Below are positions 1-8,781 of a stretch of 64,000 nt of DNA, piece after piece. The notes beneath the pieces are model-generated. The model did not search any database, had not been told where the DNA came from, and saw only the letters and a program-made list of their open reading frames with translations. Source of the stretch: Erysipelotrichaceae bacterium (lineage in GTDB: Bacteria; Bacillota_I; Bacilli_A; RFN20; CAG-449). Positions within the stretch are counted from its first letter, which is position 1. Every line of letters begins with the position of its first letter. The stretch lies in contig SVBA01000002.1 in NCBI GenBank assembly GCA_015059095.1, forward strand, positions 62,001 to 126,000, given 5' to 3'. The position numbers and the translations under genes were made by a program.

Positions 1-68
1 CAAAACAAACAATCGATGCATTAACACATATGGATCTTCCAAGTGGTGTTGACATCGAAATTAAGTAG
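1..68 (+). CDS. rpsJ: 30S ribosomal protein S10, C-terminal end (partial)
   Basis: The first 68 bases encode the last 21 residues of S10, ending DLPSGVDIEIK and a TAG stop. This matches the conserved C-terminus of the family. S10 sits in the head of the small subunit and doubles as the antitermination factor NusE. It is the first gene of the S10 operon, and its promoter lies left of the window. rplC follows after 20 bases with its own ribosome-binding site. Confidence 0.93.
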   Translation, partial: KQTIDALTHMDLPSGVDIEIK

Positions 69-88
69 AAAGGAGACAGGAAACCAAT

Positions 89-796
89 ATGAAATCAATT
101 TTAGGTAGAAAAATGGGCATGACTCAAGTATTTGCTCAAGATGGCACAATGTATCCTGTCACAGTTATCGAAGTCTTACCAAACTCAGTATTACAAGTTA
201 AAACTGTAGAAACAGATGACTACGATGCAATCCAAGTTGGATACGAAGATAAAAAAGAAAATCGCTGCAACAAAGCAGAATTAGGAATTTTCAAAAAAGC
301 AGGTGTTTCACCAAAATATGAAATCGCTGAATTAAAAGGCGACGAAATGATGAAATACGAAGTTGGTCAATCAATCACATGTGACATCTTCGAAGCAGGA
401 GAAATGGTTGACGTTACAGGCGTTTCAAAAGGTAAAGGATTCAGCGGTGCAATTAAGAGATGGCACTTCACAATCGGTCCTAAAGGTCACGGTTCAGGTT
501 ACCACAGAGGCGCAGGTTCATACGCTACTAACGGTCGTTACAACCGTGGTGTTATGAAAGGCAAAAAGATGCCAGGACATGATGGTCACAAAACATCAAC
601 AATCTTAAATTTATTAGTAGTTGCTGTTGATCCAGCAAACAATGCAATCTTAGTTAAAGGTGCTATTCCAGGACCTAAGAAATCAATCGTTAAAATTAAG
701 AGTGCGGTAAAATGTAACAAAAAAGTAGAAGTTAAGCCATTAGTAAACTACACACCAGCAGTTACTGAAGTAGTTGAAGGCGGAGAGGAGAAATAG
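89..796 (+). CDS. rplC: 50S ribosomal protein L3
   Basis: L3 nucleates 23S rRNA folding, and its central loop reaches towards the peptidyl transferase centre. The protein starts MKSILGRKMGMTQVF, and the conserved GHGSGYHRGAGS loop lies near residues 132-143. At 235 residues it is about 25 longer than the E. coli protein. The extra length is a Glu/Val-rich C-terminal tail after residue 210. A GGAGA ribosome-binding site precedes the ATG. It is the second gene of the S10 operon. Confidence 0.97.
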   Translation: MKSILGRKMGMTQVFAQDGTMYPVTVIEVLPNSVLQVKTVETDDYDAIQVGYEDKKENRCNKAELGIFKKAGVSPKYEIAELKGDEMMKYEVGQSITCDIFEAGEMVDVTGVSKGKGFSGAIKRWHFTIGPKGHGSGYHRGAGSYATNGRYNRGVMKGKKMPGHDGHKTSTILNLLVVAVDPANNAILVKGAIPGPKKSIVKIKSAVKCNKKVEVKPLVNYTPAVTEVVEGGEEK

Positions 797-799
797 TTT

Positions 800-1438
800 A
801 TGGCAGCAAAGAAAATTTCTTGTAAAGTCTTAAACCAACTTGGTGAAGAAGCAGGAAAAGTAATGCTTAAAGGCGAAGTCTTCGGTGTCGAAGTCAATAA
901 CCAAGTCATGTTCGATGCAGTTCAAGTTTACTTATCAAACATGAGACAAGCTACTGCTAAAACTTTAACTCGTGGTGAAGTCTCTGGTGGAGGTAAAAAA
1001 CCTTGGAGACAAAAAGGTACAGGTAGAGCAAGAGCTGGTTCATCTCGTTCACCAATCTGGAGAAAAGGTGGTATCGTATTTGGCCCTACAGGTAATGAAA
1101 ATTACAAAATTTCTCAAAACAAAAAAGAACACGCTTTAGCACTTAGATCAGCATTAACATTAAAAGCTCAAGCTAAAGACGTAATCGTTGTTGAAGAATT
1201 AAACTTCGAAGCTCCATCTACTAAGGCAGCAGTTGAAGTATTAACAAAGATCAACGCTAAAGCTAAAACATTAATCGTTATCGCTTCTGATAATGACAAC
1301 TTAGTAGCTTCAGCAAGAAACATCCCAGGTGTTATCGTTGTTAAAACAAATAATTTAAGTGTTTATGACATCTTAAATTCAGACAGCGTAGTATTCACAA
1401 AAGAATCAGTTAAAGCTGTCGAAGGAGGTTTAGCATAA
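800..1438 (+). CDS. rplD: 50S ribosomal protein L4
   Basis: L4 is an early-assembly protein whose extended loop lines the exit tunnel. In enteric bacteria it also represses the S10 operon, but no sign of that regulation is visible here. The tunnel loop is recognisable by RQKGTGRARAGSSRSPIW near residues 71-88. The length of 212 residues is normal. The gene starts 3 bases after rplC. Its TAA stop overlaps the rplW start by one base (TAATG), so the two are probably translationally coupled. Confidence 0.97.
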   Translation: MAAKKISCKVLNQLGEEAGKVMLKGEVFGVEVNNQVMFDAVQVYLSNMRQATAKTLTRGEVSGGGKKPWRQKGTGRARAGSSRSPIWRKGGIVFGPTGNENYKISQNKKEHALALRSALTLKAQAKDVIVVEELNFEAPSTKAAVEVLTKINAKAKTLIVIASDNDNLVASARNIPGVIVVKTNNLSVYDILNSDSVVFTKESVKAVEGGLA

Positions 1439-1779
1439 TGGCAAAGAAAAAAGAAAAAGTTGTAGTAGAAGAAAGAAAATACGCAGCTCCAGCAATTGAA
1501 AGCTTCGATATTATTCTTGCTCCAATTGTTACTGAAAAAACAATGAAACAACAACAAGAAGAAAACAAAATCACTTTAAAAGTTGCTAAATCAGCAAACA
1601 AGGCTCAAATCAAAATTGCAGTCCAACAAATCTTCAATGTAAAAGTTGATGAAGTAAAAATTATTAATGTTCTTCCAAGAGCAAAAAGAGTTGGCCGTTA
1701 CGAAGGCAAAGTAAGCGGCTATAAGAAAGCTATCGTTAAAGTTAACGCAGCTGACAAAATTAATGTAGTTAATGAATAA
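1438..1779 (+). CDS. rplW: 50S ribosomal protein L23
   Basis: L23 borders the tunnel exit and is the docking site for trigger factor and the signal recognition particle. The family core begins at APIVTEKTM near residue 28. In front of it is a lysine/glutamate-rich extension of about 20 residues, so the 113-residue protein is longer than the usual 95-100. The ATG overlaps the rplD stop, with GGAGG about 10 bases upstream. Confidence 0.96.
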   Translation: MAKKKEKVVVEERKYAAPAIESFDIILAPIVTEKTMKQQQEENKITLKVAKSANKAQIKIAVQQIFNVKVDEVKIINVLPRAKRVGRYEGKVSGYKKAIVKVNAADKINVVNE

Positions 1780-1811
1780 GGCAAAAGCCGAATATAGGAG
1801 AAAAGAAAATT

Positions 1812-2654
1812 ATGCCAATTAAAAGTTATAAACCAACGACTCCATCACGTCGTGCTATGACTCAATCAACATTTAGTGAAATCACTACATCTACTCCTGA
1901 AAAAAGTTTATTAGTTTCAATTAAGAAAACTGGTGGACGTAATAATACTGGTGCTATCACATGCCGTCACATCGGTGGTGGTAACAAAAGAAAATACCGT
2001 GTTATCGACTTCAAGAGAAATAAAGATGAAATTGTTGGTACAGTCGCAACAGTTGAATACGATCCAAACAGAAACGCAAATATCTGTTTAATCAATTATG
2101 CAGATGGTGAAAAGAGATACATCTTAGCACCACAAGGCTTAAAAGTCGGAGACAAAATTGTTTCAGGCGAAGCTACTGATATTAAAGTAGGTAATGCTAT
2201 GGAATTAGCAAATATCCCAGATGGTACATTCGTTCACAACGTTGAATTACAACCAGGTAAAGGTGGACAAATGTGTAGAGCAGCAGGTACTTCTGCTCAA
2301 GTACTTGGTACAGAAGGTAAATATGTAACATTAAGATTAGCTTCTGGCGAAGTAAGAAAAGTATTAAAAACTTGCCGTGCTACTATCGGTGTAGTAGGTA
2401 ACGAAGACTGGAGCTTAATCAACTTCGGTAAAGCGGGTAAAAATAGATGGTATGGTGTAAGACCAACTGTCAGAGGTTCTGTTATGAACCCTAACGATCA
2501 CCCTCACGGTGGTGGTGAAGGTAAATGTCCAGTTGGACGTGATGCTCCAAGAACTCCATGGGGTAAACGTGCATTAGGCGTTAAAACTAGAAAAACTAAA
2601 AAAGCTTCAAGCAAATTAATCGTTAGAAGAGCTAACGGTGGAAAAGCATTATAG
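1812..2654 (+). CDS. rplB: 50S ribosomal protein L2
   Basis: L2 is the most conserved large-subunit protein. It contacts the peptidyl transferase region and helps join the subunits. The signature [18 protein letters not shown] near residues 223-240 contains the histidine needed for activity in the family. The length of 280 residues is typical. A TAGGAGAA ribosome-binding site lies upstream. The order rplW-rplB-rpsS is canonical. Confidence 0.98.
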   Translation: MPIKSYKPTTPSRRAMTQSTFSEITTSTPEKSLLVSIKKTGGRNNTGAITCRHIGGGNKRKYRVIDFKRNKDEIVGTVATVEYDPNRNANICLINYADGEKRYILAPQGLKVGDKIVSGEATDIKVGNAMELANIPDGTFVHNVELQPGKGGQMCRAAGTSAQVLGTEGKYVTLRLASGEVRKVLKTCRATIGVVGNEDWSLINFGKAGKNRWYGVRPTVRGSVMNPNDHPHGGGEGKCPVGRDAPRTPWGKRALGVKTRKTKKASSKLIVRRANGGKAL

Positions 2655-2673
2655 GAAAGGAGATAAATGAATT

Positions 2674-2967
2674 ATGGCACGTAGTTTAAAGAAGGGCCCA
2701 TTCTGTGATGAACACTTAATGAAGAAAGTAGTCGCATTAAATGAAGCTCACAAAAAAGAATTAATCAAAACATGGTCAAGAAGATCAACAATCTTCCCAG
2801 CATTCATCGAACACTCTTTCGCAGTCTATAATGGTCATGAATTTATTACTGTTTATGTAACTGAAGATATGGTCGGTCACAAATTAGGTGAATTTGCTCC
2901 AACAAGAACTTACAAAGGTCACATCGGTAATAATGCTGAAGATAGAGCAGCAGCTAAGAAGAAATAG
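2674..2967 (+). CDS. rpsS: 30S ribosomal protein S19
   Basis: S19 binds with S13 in the small-subunit head near the A and P sites. The start [17 protein letters not shown] and the central [12 protein letters not shown] are family hallmarks. The length of 97 residues is slightly above the usual 92. The TAG stop is fused to the next ribosome-binding site as TAGGAGG, which places rplV translation immediately after termination. Confidence 0.97.
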   Translation: MARSLKKGPFCDEHLMKKVVALNEAHKKELIKTWSRRSTIFPAFIEHSFAVYNGHEFITVYVTEDMVGHKLGEFAPTRTYKGHIGNNAEDRAAAKKK

Positions 2968-2980
2968 GAGGTAAAGGACA

Positions 2981-3313
2981 ATGGAAGCAATCGCAAAAGT
3001 TACTGGAGTCCGCGTTACTCCTAGAAAATGTAAACTTGTCGTCGACTTAGTTAGAGGCAAGAACGTTGCAGATGCATTAGGTATCTTAGCAAACGTTAAT
3101 AAATCAGCTACACCAGTAGTTGAAAAATTAATTAAATCAGCAGCAGCAAATGCTGTTAACAATCACAAGATGGATGAATCAAAATTATATATCAAAACAA
3201 TCTACGCTAACGAAGGCCCAAGATTAAAAAGATATATGCCAAGAGCAAAAGGCTCAGCTGATACATACGTCAAAAGAACTAGCCACTTAACTGTAGTGGT
3301 AGCAGAAAGATAG
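2981..3313 (+). CDS. rplV: 50S ribosomal protein L22
   Basis: L22 has a beta-hairpin that lines the narrow part of the peptide exit tunnel, where macrolide resistance mutations arise in other bacteria. The protein starts AIAKVTGVRVTPRKCKLV, and the tunnel hairpin is seen in RLKRYMPRAKGSADTYVKR. The length of 110 residues is normal. Its stop is fused to the rpsC ribosome-binding site as TAGGAGG. Confidence 0.97.
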   Translation: MEAIAKVTGVRVTPRKCKLVVDLVRGKNVADALGILANVNKSATPVVEKLIKSAAANAVNNHKMDESKLYIKTIYANEGPRLKRYMPRAKGSADTYVKRTSHLTVVVAER

Positions 3314-3327
3314 GAGGAAGGCAAATC

Positions 3328-3996
3328 ATGGGTCAAAAAGTAAATCCAGTTGGAATGAGAATCGGTATTAGCCGTGATTGGAACTCAAGATGGTATGCAA
3401 ATAAGAAAGATTTCGCTAACTTCTTAAACGAAGATTACAAAATCAGAACTTATCTTTCAAAAGCATTAAAAGATGCATTATTATCACACATTGAAATCGA
3501 AAGATCAAAAGGTGTTTGTACAGTTTCAATTTTCACAGCTCGTCCAGGTGTAGTCTTAGGACAAGAAGGTGCAAATATTAAAGAATTACAAAAGAAAGTT
3601 AACAAATTAGCAACTGATGAAGTTAAATTATCAGTTGTTGAAGTTAAAAACCCAAGCTTAGACGCTAACATCGTTGCTCAAGATATGGCAGCTCAATTAG
3701 AAGCTCGTGCTTCTTTCAGAAATGTTCAAAAGAAAGCAATTCAAAGAGTTATGAAAGCTGGTGCTATGGGTATCAAAACATCAATTTCAGGCCGTTTAGC
3801 AGGTGCTGATATCGCTCGTGCTGAAGGTTATAAAGAAGGCGTTGTTTCATTACATACATTAAGAATGGATGTTGACTACGCTTTAGCTGAAGCTTCTACA
3901 ACATATGGTAAATTAGGATGTAAAGTTTGGATTTGCCGTGGTGTTGCTAAAAACTTCAAAAAAGCTGAAAAAACAGAAGAAAAGAAAGGAGAATAG
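3328..3996 (+). CDS. rpsC: 30S ribosomal protein S3
   Basis: S3 forms part of the mRNA entry channel and has helicase activity. The N-terminus GQKVNPVGMRIGISRDWNS, a KH domain near residues 40-110 (RPGVVLGQEGANI) and the C-terminal S3 domain are all visible. At 222 residues it has the normal family length and ends in a lysine/glutamate-rich tail. It is followed closely by rplP. Confidence 0.97.
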   Translation: MGQKVNPVGMRIGISRDWNSRWYANKKDFANFLNEDYKIRTYLSKALKDALLSHIEIERSKGVCTVSIFTARPGVVLGQEGANIKELQKKVNKLATDEVKLSVVEVKNPSLDANIVAQDMAAQLEARASFRNVQKKAIQRVMKAGAMGIKTSISGRLAGADIARAEGYKEGVVSLHTLRMDVDYALAEASTTYGKLGCKVWICRGVAKNFKKAEKTEEKKGE

Positions 3997-4002
3997 TTAT
4001 CT

Positions 4003-4416
4003 ATGTTACAACCTAAAAGAGTTAAATATAGAAGACCACATGCTACTAAATATGAAGGTTTATCAAAAGGTGGTACTGAAGTAAACTTTGGTGAATTCGG
4101 TCTTCAAGCTGTCTCCGGAAATTATGTTACAGCTCGCCAAATTGAATCTGCTCGTATCGTTTTAGCTAGATACACAAAGAGACAAGGTCAAATTTGGATT
4201 AGAATTTTCCCACATTTAGCTAAAACTAAAAAACCTGCTGAAGTTCGTATGGGTTCTGGTAAAGGTTCAGTCGACGAATGGGTAGCAGTAGTAAAAACTG
4301 GTAGAGTTATGTTTGAAATCGGTGGCGTTAGTGAAGAAACTGCAAGAGAAGCTTTACGTTTAGCCGCTTACAAATTACCAGTCAAAACAAAAATCGTTGC
4401 GAAAGGAGACAAATAG
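4003..4416 (+). CDS. rplP: 50S ribosomal protein L16
   Basis: L16 helps position the A-site tRNA acceptor arm. The N-terminal [13 protein letters not shown] and the block [22 protein letters not shown] near residues 66-87 identify it. The length of 137 residues is typical. The start ATG lies 6 bases after the rpsC stop, and its ribosome-binding site AAAGGAG is inside the end of rpsC. Confidence 0.97.
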   Translation: MLQPKRVKYRRPHATKYEGLSKGGTEVNFGEFGLQAVSGNYVTARQIESARIVLARYTKRQGQIWIRIFPHLAKTKKPAEVRMGSGKGSVDEWVAVVKTGRVMFEIGGVSEETAREALRLAAYKLPVKTKIVAKGDK

Positions 4417-4419
4417 TTT

Positions 4420-4617
4420 ATGAAAATTTCAGAAATTAGAGAATTAACTAATGAAGAATTAGCTTCAAAAGCTTATGAATTAAAACAAGAATTATTAGCA
4501 TTACGTTTCCAACATGCAACTGGCCAATTAGAAAACGGCAAAAAGATTACAGAAGTTCGTAAATCAATCGCTCGTGTTTACACAGTATTAAAAGAACGCG
4601 AACTTGGATTAAACTAA
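4420..4617 (+). CDS. rpmC: 50S ribosomal protein L29
   Basis: L29 is a small helical protein at the tunnel exit next to L23. The 65-residue sequence has the standard [14 protein letters not shown] start and the helical core with [12 protein letters not shown]. It begins 3 bases after rplP. Its TAA stop is fused to the next ribosome-binding site as TAAGGAGG. Confidence 0.96.
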   Translation: MKISEIRELTNEELASKAYELKQELLALRFQHATGQLENGKKITEVRKSIARVYTVLKERELGLN

Positions 4618-4630
4618 GGAGGACTAGAAC

Positions 4631-4891
4631 ATGGAAAGAAATACACGTAGAGTTATTCAAGGTGTTGTTACATCTAATAAATGCGACAAAACAATTACAG
4701 TTTTAGTCGAAACTTATGTTAAAGATGCTAAATATAGCAAACGTGTTAAATACGCTAAAAAATACTTTGCACACGATGAAAATAACGAATGTAAAGTAGG
4801 CGATGTAGTTCGTATTATGGAAACACGTAAATTATCAGCTCACAAAAATTTCAGATTAATTGAAATCGTTGCTCGTGCTGAAGAAGAATAG
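4631..4891 (+). CDS. rpsQ: 30S ribosomal protein S17
   Basis: S17 is an OB-fold primary binder of 16S rRNA. The conserved segments [17 protein letters not shown] and [21 protein letters not shown] are present in a normal 86-residue length. GGAGG lies 7 bases before the start. It is followed by rplN after 22 bases. Confidence 0.97.
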   Translation: MERNTRRVIQGVVTSNKCDKTITVLVETYVKDAKYSKRVKYAKKYFAHDENNECKVGDVVRIMETRKLSAHKNFRLIEIVARAEEE

Positions 4892-4913
4892 TATAAAGGA
4901 GGATTAGAAAGTT

Positions 4914-5288
4914 ATGATTCAAACAGAAACAAACTTAGTTGTTGCAGACAACTCTGGCGCTAGATCAGTCCGTGTCTTCCGTTTATATGGAGGATCAAAA
5001 AGAAGATTCTCATCAGTTGGTGATATCGTTCTTTGCGCAGTTAAAGACGCTACTCCAAATGGTAAAATCAAAAAAGGTGACGTTGTAAAAGCAGTCATCG
5101 TTAGAACAGCAAAAAATGTTAGAAGACCAGATGGTTCAAATGTAAGCTTCAGTGATAACGCTTGCGTTATCATCAATGAAGATGGTACTCCAAAAGGTAC
5201 ACGTGTATTCGGACCGGTTGCTCGTGAATTACGTGAAAAAGGAGATAAATTCATGAAGATTATCTCTTTAGCACCAGAAGTATTATAG
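4914..5288 (+). CDS. rplN: 50S ribosomal protein L14
   Basis: L14 sits at the subunit interface and contacts L19 and 16S rRNA. The start [17 protein letters not shown] and the later [21 protein letters not shown] are classical. The length of 124 residues compares with the usual 122. The stop is fused to the next ribosome-binding site as TAGGAGGAGG. Confidence 0.97.
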   Translation: MIQTETNLVVADNSGARSVRVFRLYGGSKRRFSSVGDIVLCAVKDATPNGKIKKGDVVKAVIVRTAKNVRRPDGSNVSFSDNACVIINEDGTPKGTRVFGPVARELREKGDKFMKIISLAPEVL

Positions 5289-5302
5289 GAGGAGGCGCTA
5301 TT

Positions 5303-5611
5303 ATGAAATTAAAAAGAGGCGATAAAGTAATCGTTATTGCTGGCGCAGACAAAGGTAAAGTCGGAACAATTCAAAAATCATTCCCAAAATTAAATAGAGT
5401 TGTTATCGATGGCGTCAACACTGTTAAAAAACATAAAAAACCTTCTCAAGCAAATCCAGAAGGTTCAATCATTGAAATGTATGCACCAATCGATGCATCT
5501 AACGTAGCTATCTATGATGAAAAAACAAAGAAAGCTGGTAGAGTTGGATATAAATTCGTCGATGGTAAAAAAGTCCGTTACAATAAAAAAAGCGGCAAGG
5601 AATTAGACTAG
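5303..5611 (+). CDS. rplX: 50S ribosomal protein L24
   Basis: L24 is an assembly-initiator protein near the tunnel exit. A KOW motif is clear at residues 4-27 ([19 protein letters not shown]), and the later [20 protein letters not shown] block is conserved. The length of 102 residues is normal. Its stop is fused to the rplE ribosome-binding site as TAGGAGG. Confidence 0.97.
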   Translation: MKLKRGDKVIVIAGADKGKVGTIQKSFPKLNRVVIDGVNTVKKHKKPSQANPEGSIIEMYAPIDASNVAIYDEKTKKAGRVGYKFVDGKKVRYNKKSGKELD

Positions 5612-5624
5612 GAGGTAACTGAAG

Positions 5625-6164
5625 ATGGCACGTTTACACGATAAATATAAATCAGAAGTCGTTGCTAAATTAATGGAAACATATAAATATGATTCAGTTA
5701 TGCAAGTCCCAGCATTAAACAAAATCGTTATTAACGTTGGTGTTGGTGATGCAACTAGCAACTCAAAATTATTAGATGATGCAGTAAGAGATTTACAAAT
5801 CATCTCTGGTCAAAAACCAGTAATTACTAAAGCAAAGAAATCAATTGCTTCATTCAAATTAAGAGAAGGTATGGCTATCGGCTGTAAAGTTACTCTTAGA
5901 GGTGAAAGAATGTATGAATTCTTTGATAAATTAGTATCAATTACATTACCTCGTGTTAGAGACTTCCGTGGCGTTAATAGAAACGCATTCGATGGTAGAG
6001 GTAACTATACATTAGGTGTTAAAGAACAATTAATTTTCCCAGAAATCGATTTCGATAAAATTGGTAAAATTAGAGGTTTAGATATCGTTGTTGTTACAAC
6101 AGCTAATACAGATAAAGAAGCATATACATTATTAGAATTAATGGGTATGCCATTTGCTAAATAA
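5625..6164 (+). CDS. rplE: 50S ribosomal protein L5
   Basis: L5 binds 5S rRNA in the central protuberance and contacts P-site tRNA. Family blocks include the segment [37 protein letters not shown] and the segment [20 protein letters not shown]. The 179-residue length is standard. The TAA stop runs into the rpsN ribosome-binding site (TAAGGAGG). Confidence 0.98.
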   Translation: MARLHDKYKSEVVAKLMETYKYDSVMQVPALNKIVINVGVGDATSNSKLLDDAVRDLQIISGQKPVITKAKKSIASFKLREGMAIGCKVTLRGERMYEFFDKLVSITLPRVRDFRGVNRNAFDGRGNYTLGVKEQLIFPEIDFDKIGKIRGLDIVVVTTANTDKEAYTLLELMGMPFAK

Positions 6165-6179
6165 GGAGGATAAGAAAGT

Positions 6180-6365
6180 ATGGCAAAAACATCATTAAAA
6201 GTTAGACAATCTCGTCCTCAAAAATTTAAGGTCAGAGAATATTCACGTTGTAAAATTTGTGGTAGACCACATTCTGTATTAAGAAAATTCGGCGTTTGCC
6301 GTATTTGTTTAAGAAACTTAGCATACAAAGGTGAAATCCCAGGTATGACTAAATCTTCATGGTAG
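6180..6365 (+). CDS. rpsN: 30S ribosomal protein S14, zinc-binding type
   Basis: This is the short 61-residue S14 of the Gram-positive spc operon. Two CxxC pairs (CKIC near residue 24 and CRIC near residue 40) form the zinc ribbon that defines the type Z protein. S14 acts in small-subunit head assembly. A strong AAGGAGGA ribosome-binding site precedes it. Confidence 0.97.
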   Translation: MAKTSLKVRQSRPQKFKVREYSRCKICGRPHSVLRKFGVCRICLRNLAYKGEIPGMTKSSW

Positions 6366-6384
6366 TATAAGGAGGAAAGAAATT

Positions 6385-6777
6385 ATGATGACAGATCCAA
6401 TCGCAGATATGCTTACAAGAATTCGTAATGCTAACGCTATGAAATATGCAACAGTTTCTATGCCTTCATCAATCATGAAAGTTAGAATCGCAGAAATCTT
6501 AAAAAATGAAGGTTTCATTGCAGACTACGCAGTAGCAGGCGAAACTAAAAAAGAATTAACATTAACTTTAAAATATAGCGAAGCAGGAACAAGAGTTATC
6601 TCTGGTTTAAAGAAAATCTCTAAACCTGGTTTAAGAATCAACGTTCCTTGTGATGAACTTCCACGCGTATTAAATGGTTTAGGTATTGCTATTATCTCAA
6701 CATCTCAAGGTGTTATGACAGATAAAAAAGCTCGTAAATTAGGTATTGGCGGCGAAGTTATCGCTTATGTATGGTAG
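6385..6777 (+). CDS. rpsH: 30S ribosomal protein S8
   Basis: S8 is a primary 16S rRNA binder and, in E. coli, the spc-operon repressor. The start [17 protein letters not shown] and the C-terminal [22 protein letters not shown] are diagnostic. The length of 130 residues is normal. Two consecutive ATG codons occur at the start; the first is kept because S8 proteins often begin MMTDP or MVMTDP. The stop is fused to the rplF site as TAGGAGG. Confidence 0.97.
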   Translation: MMTDPIADMLTRIRNANAMKYATVSMPSSIMKVRIAEILKNEGFIADYAVAGETKKELTLTLKYSEAGTRVISGLKKISKPGLRINVPCDELPRVLNGLGIAIISTSQGVMTDKKARKLGIGGEVIAYVW

Positions 6778-6791
6778 GAGGATAGGTAGAT

Positions 6792-7334
6792 ATGTCAAGA
6801 ATTGGTAAGAAACCAGTAGTCCTTCCTGCAGGTGTAACAGCAACAATTAATGGTACACAAGTAGAAATTAAAGGTCCTAAAGGTACTTTAGTAAGAGATT
6901 TCCCAGAAATCATTAAAATTGAACAAGTAGGTAATGAATTAATTTGTACTCGTCCAAATGATGAAATCGTTGCTCGTTCATTACACGGAACTACAAGAGC
7001 TTTATTAAACTCAATGGTAGTTGGTGTTAGTGAAGGATTCACTAAAAAATTAGAAATTGTTGGTATCGGTTATAGATGCCAAATGAGAGGAACTAATTTA
7101 GTATTAAATATGGGTTACTCTCACGAAGTAGTAATTACTCCTGAAGAAGGCGTTAAAATTACTGCTCCAGATGCATTAAAAATCGTTGTTGAAGGTATCG
7201 ATGCTCAAAAGGTTGGTCAAACAGCTGCTAGAATTAGATCAGTTCGTGAACCAGAACCATATAAGGGTAAAGGTATTAAATATGTTGGCGAACATATTAT
7301 CCGTAAGGAAGGTAAACGCGCAGGTAAGAAATAG
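6792..7334 (+). CDS. rplF: 50S ribosomal protein L6
   Basis: L6 lies near the factor-binding stalk base. Two tandem L6 domains are visible in 180 residues, with MSRIGKKPVVLPAGV at the start and EPEPYKGKGIKYVGEHI at the end. rplR follows after 25 bases, with a weaker AAAGGAA ribosome-binding site than its neighbours. Confidence 0.97.
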   Translation: MSRIGKKPVVLPAGVTATINGTQVEIKGPKGTLVRDFPEIIKIEQVGNELICTRPNDEIVARSLHGTTRALLNSMVVGVSEGFTKKLEIVGIGYRCQMRGTNLVLNMGYSHEVVITPEEGVKITAPDALKIVVEGIDAQKVGQTAARIRSVREPEPYKGKGIKYVGEHIIRKEGKRAGKK

Positions 7335-7359
7335 GCTCAAGAAAGGAATTTAAGAAGAT

Positions 7360-7716
7360 ATGATTAACAAGGAATCAAAAAATATTAGCCGTGTTAGACG
7401 TCATGCTCGTGTAAGAGCTAAAATTAGCGGTACACCAGAATGCCCTAGATTGAGCGTATTCCGTTCAAATAAGCACATGAGCGTACAATTAATTGACGAT
7501 GTCAATGGTGTAACATTAGCTTCAACTTCTACAGTTGTATTAAAATTAGCTCACGGTGGTAACATCGAATCAGCTGCAGCAGTAGGAACTGAAATTGCTA
7601 AAATCGCTCTTGCTAAAGGCATTGAAAAAATCGTATTTGACCGTTCAGGTTATGTATACCACGGACGTGTTAAAGCAGTCGCAGAAGCAGCTAGAGAAGC
7701 TGGCTTAAAATTCTAG
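7360..7716 (+). CDS. rplR: 50S ribosomal protein L18
   Basis: L18 binds 5S rRNA together with L5. The segment [18 protein letters not shown] and the C-terminal [20 protein letters not shown] are family hallmarks. The length of 118 residues is normal. Its TAG stop is fused to the rpsE ribosome-binding site as TAGGAGG. Confidence 0.97.
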   Translation: MINKESKNISRVRRHARVRAKISGTPECPRLSVFRSNKHMSVQLIDDVNGVTLASTSTVVLKLAHGGNIESAAAVGTEIAKIALAKGIEKIVFDRSGYVYHGRVKAVAEAAREAGLKF

Positions 7717-7728
7717 GAGGTAAGTACA

Positions 7729-8328
7729 ATGGCAGAAGAAAAAGTTGTTCAAGCTACAGAAAATAAACCTGTAGAAGCAAAAGGCCCTAGAGCTCCTAGA
7801 GGAGACAGACCTCAAAAAGGTCCAAGAAAAGATGGTAAAAAACCATTCAAAAAAGACGGAAAATCTTTCGAAAAACAATATGAAGAAAGAGTAGTATCTA
7901 TTAACAGAATTTCAAAAACTGTTAAAGGTGGTAGACGTATGCGTTTCGCAGCTCTAGTAGTTGTTGGTGATGGCAAAGGTAACTATGGTTTCGGTACAGG
8001 TAAAGCTGCTGAAGTACCAGATGCAATCAAAAAAGCATTAGAAGCTGCTAAAAAGAATATGTTCCATATCTCAATTGTTAAAAACGGTACAATTGCTCAT
8101 GATGTAATGGGTCAATATGGTGCATCAAAAGTTTACTTAAAACCAGCTCCTGAAGGTACAGGTATCGTTGCTGGTGGTCCAGTTCGTGCTATCTTAGAAT
8201 TAGCAGGTATTAAAAACATTTACTCTAAAGTTTATGGTTCAAGAACTCCTGTTAACTGTATTAGAGCTACATCAGCTGGTTTATGTAACGTTCACACAAG
8301 TGCTCAAGTAGTAGCACTTCGTAAATAG
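7729..8328 (+). CDS. rpsE: 30S ribosomal protein S5 with a basic N-terminal extension
   Basis: S5 takes part in translational accuracy and lines the mRNA entrance. The S5 RNA-binding domain begins near residue 52 ([18 protein letters not shown]), and the C-terminal domain includes [15 protein letters not shown]. In front of it is a lysine/arginine/proline-rich extension of about 45 residues, giving 199 residues against about 166 in B. subtilis. The next gene would normally be rpmD (L30), but rplO follows after only 11 bases. Confidence 0.97.
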   Translation: MAEEKVVQATENKPVEAKGPRAPRGDRPQKGPRKDGKKPFKKDGKSFEKQYEERVVSINRISKTVKGGRRMRFAALVVVGDGKGNYGFGTGKAAEVPDAIKKALEAAKKNMFHISIVKNGTIAHDVMGQYGASKVYLKPAPEGTGIVAGGPVRAILELAGIKNIYSKVYGSRTPVNCIRATSAGLCNVHTSAQVVALRK

Positions 8329-8339
8329 GAGGGTATATT

Positions 8340-8780
8340 ATGAATCTTAATGAATTAAAATATACTGAAGGTTCAAGAACTTCTAAAAGAAGAATCTGCC
8401 GTGGCTTAGGTTCAGGCTTAGGTAAAAACGGTGGTTCTGGTAACAAGGGTCAAAAATCTAGATCAGGCGGCGGTGTTCGTCCTGGATTCGAAGGTGGTCA
8501 AAACCCAATTTATAGAAGATTACCAAAAAGAGGTTTTACTAACATTTCAAGAGTTGAATACGATGTTGTAAACGTTCGTGATTTAAACAAATTCGAAAAC
8601 GAAACAGTCGTTACACCAACATTATTAGTTGAAAAAGGATTAATTCCTGCTTCATATAATAATGTAAAAATCTTAGGCGATGGCGAATTAAAAGTTGCTT
8701 TAACTGTTAAAGCTAACAAATTCTCAAAATCTGCTGAAGAAGCAATTAAAAATGCTGGTGGTACTGTAGAGGTACTATAG
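8340..8780 (+). CDS. rplO: 50S ribosomal protein L15
   Basis: L15 is an assembly protein of the large subunit. The glycine/arginine-rich N-terminal arm ([20 protein letters not shown]) and the KRGFTN block identify it. The length of 146 residues is normal. It directly follows rpsE, so L30 is absent from its usual place. secY starts 1 base after the stop. Confidence 0.97.
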   Translation: MNLNELKYTEGSRTSKRRICRGLGSGLGKNGGSGNKGQKSRSGGGVRPGFEGGQNPIYRRLPKRGFTNISRVEYDVVNVRDLNKFENETVVTPTLLVEKGLIPASYNNVKILGDGELKVALTVKANKFSKSAEEAIKNAGGTVEVL

Positions 8781-8781
8781 T

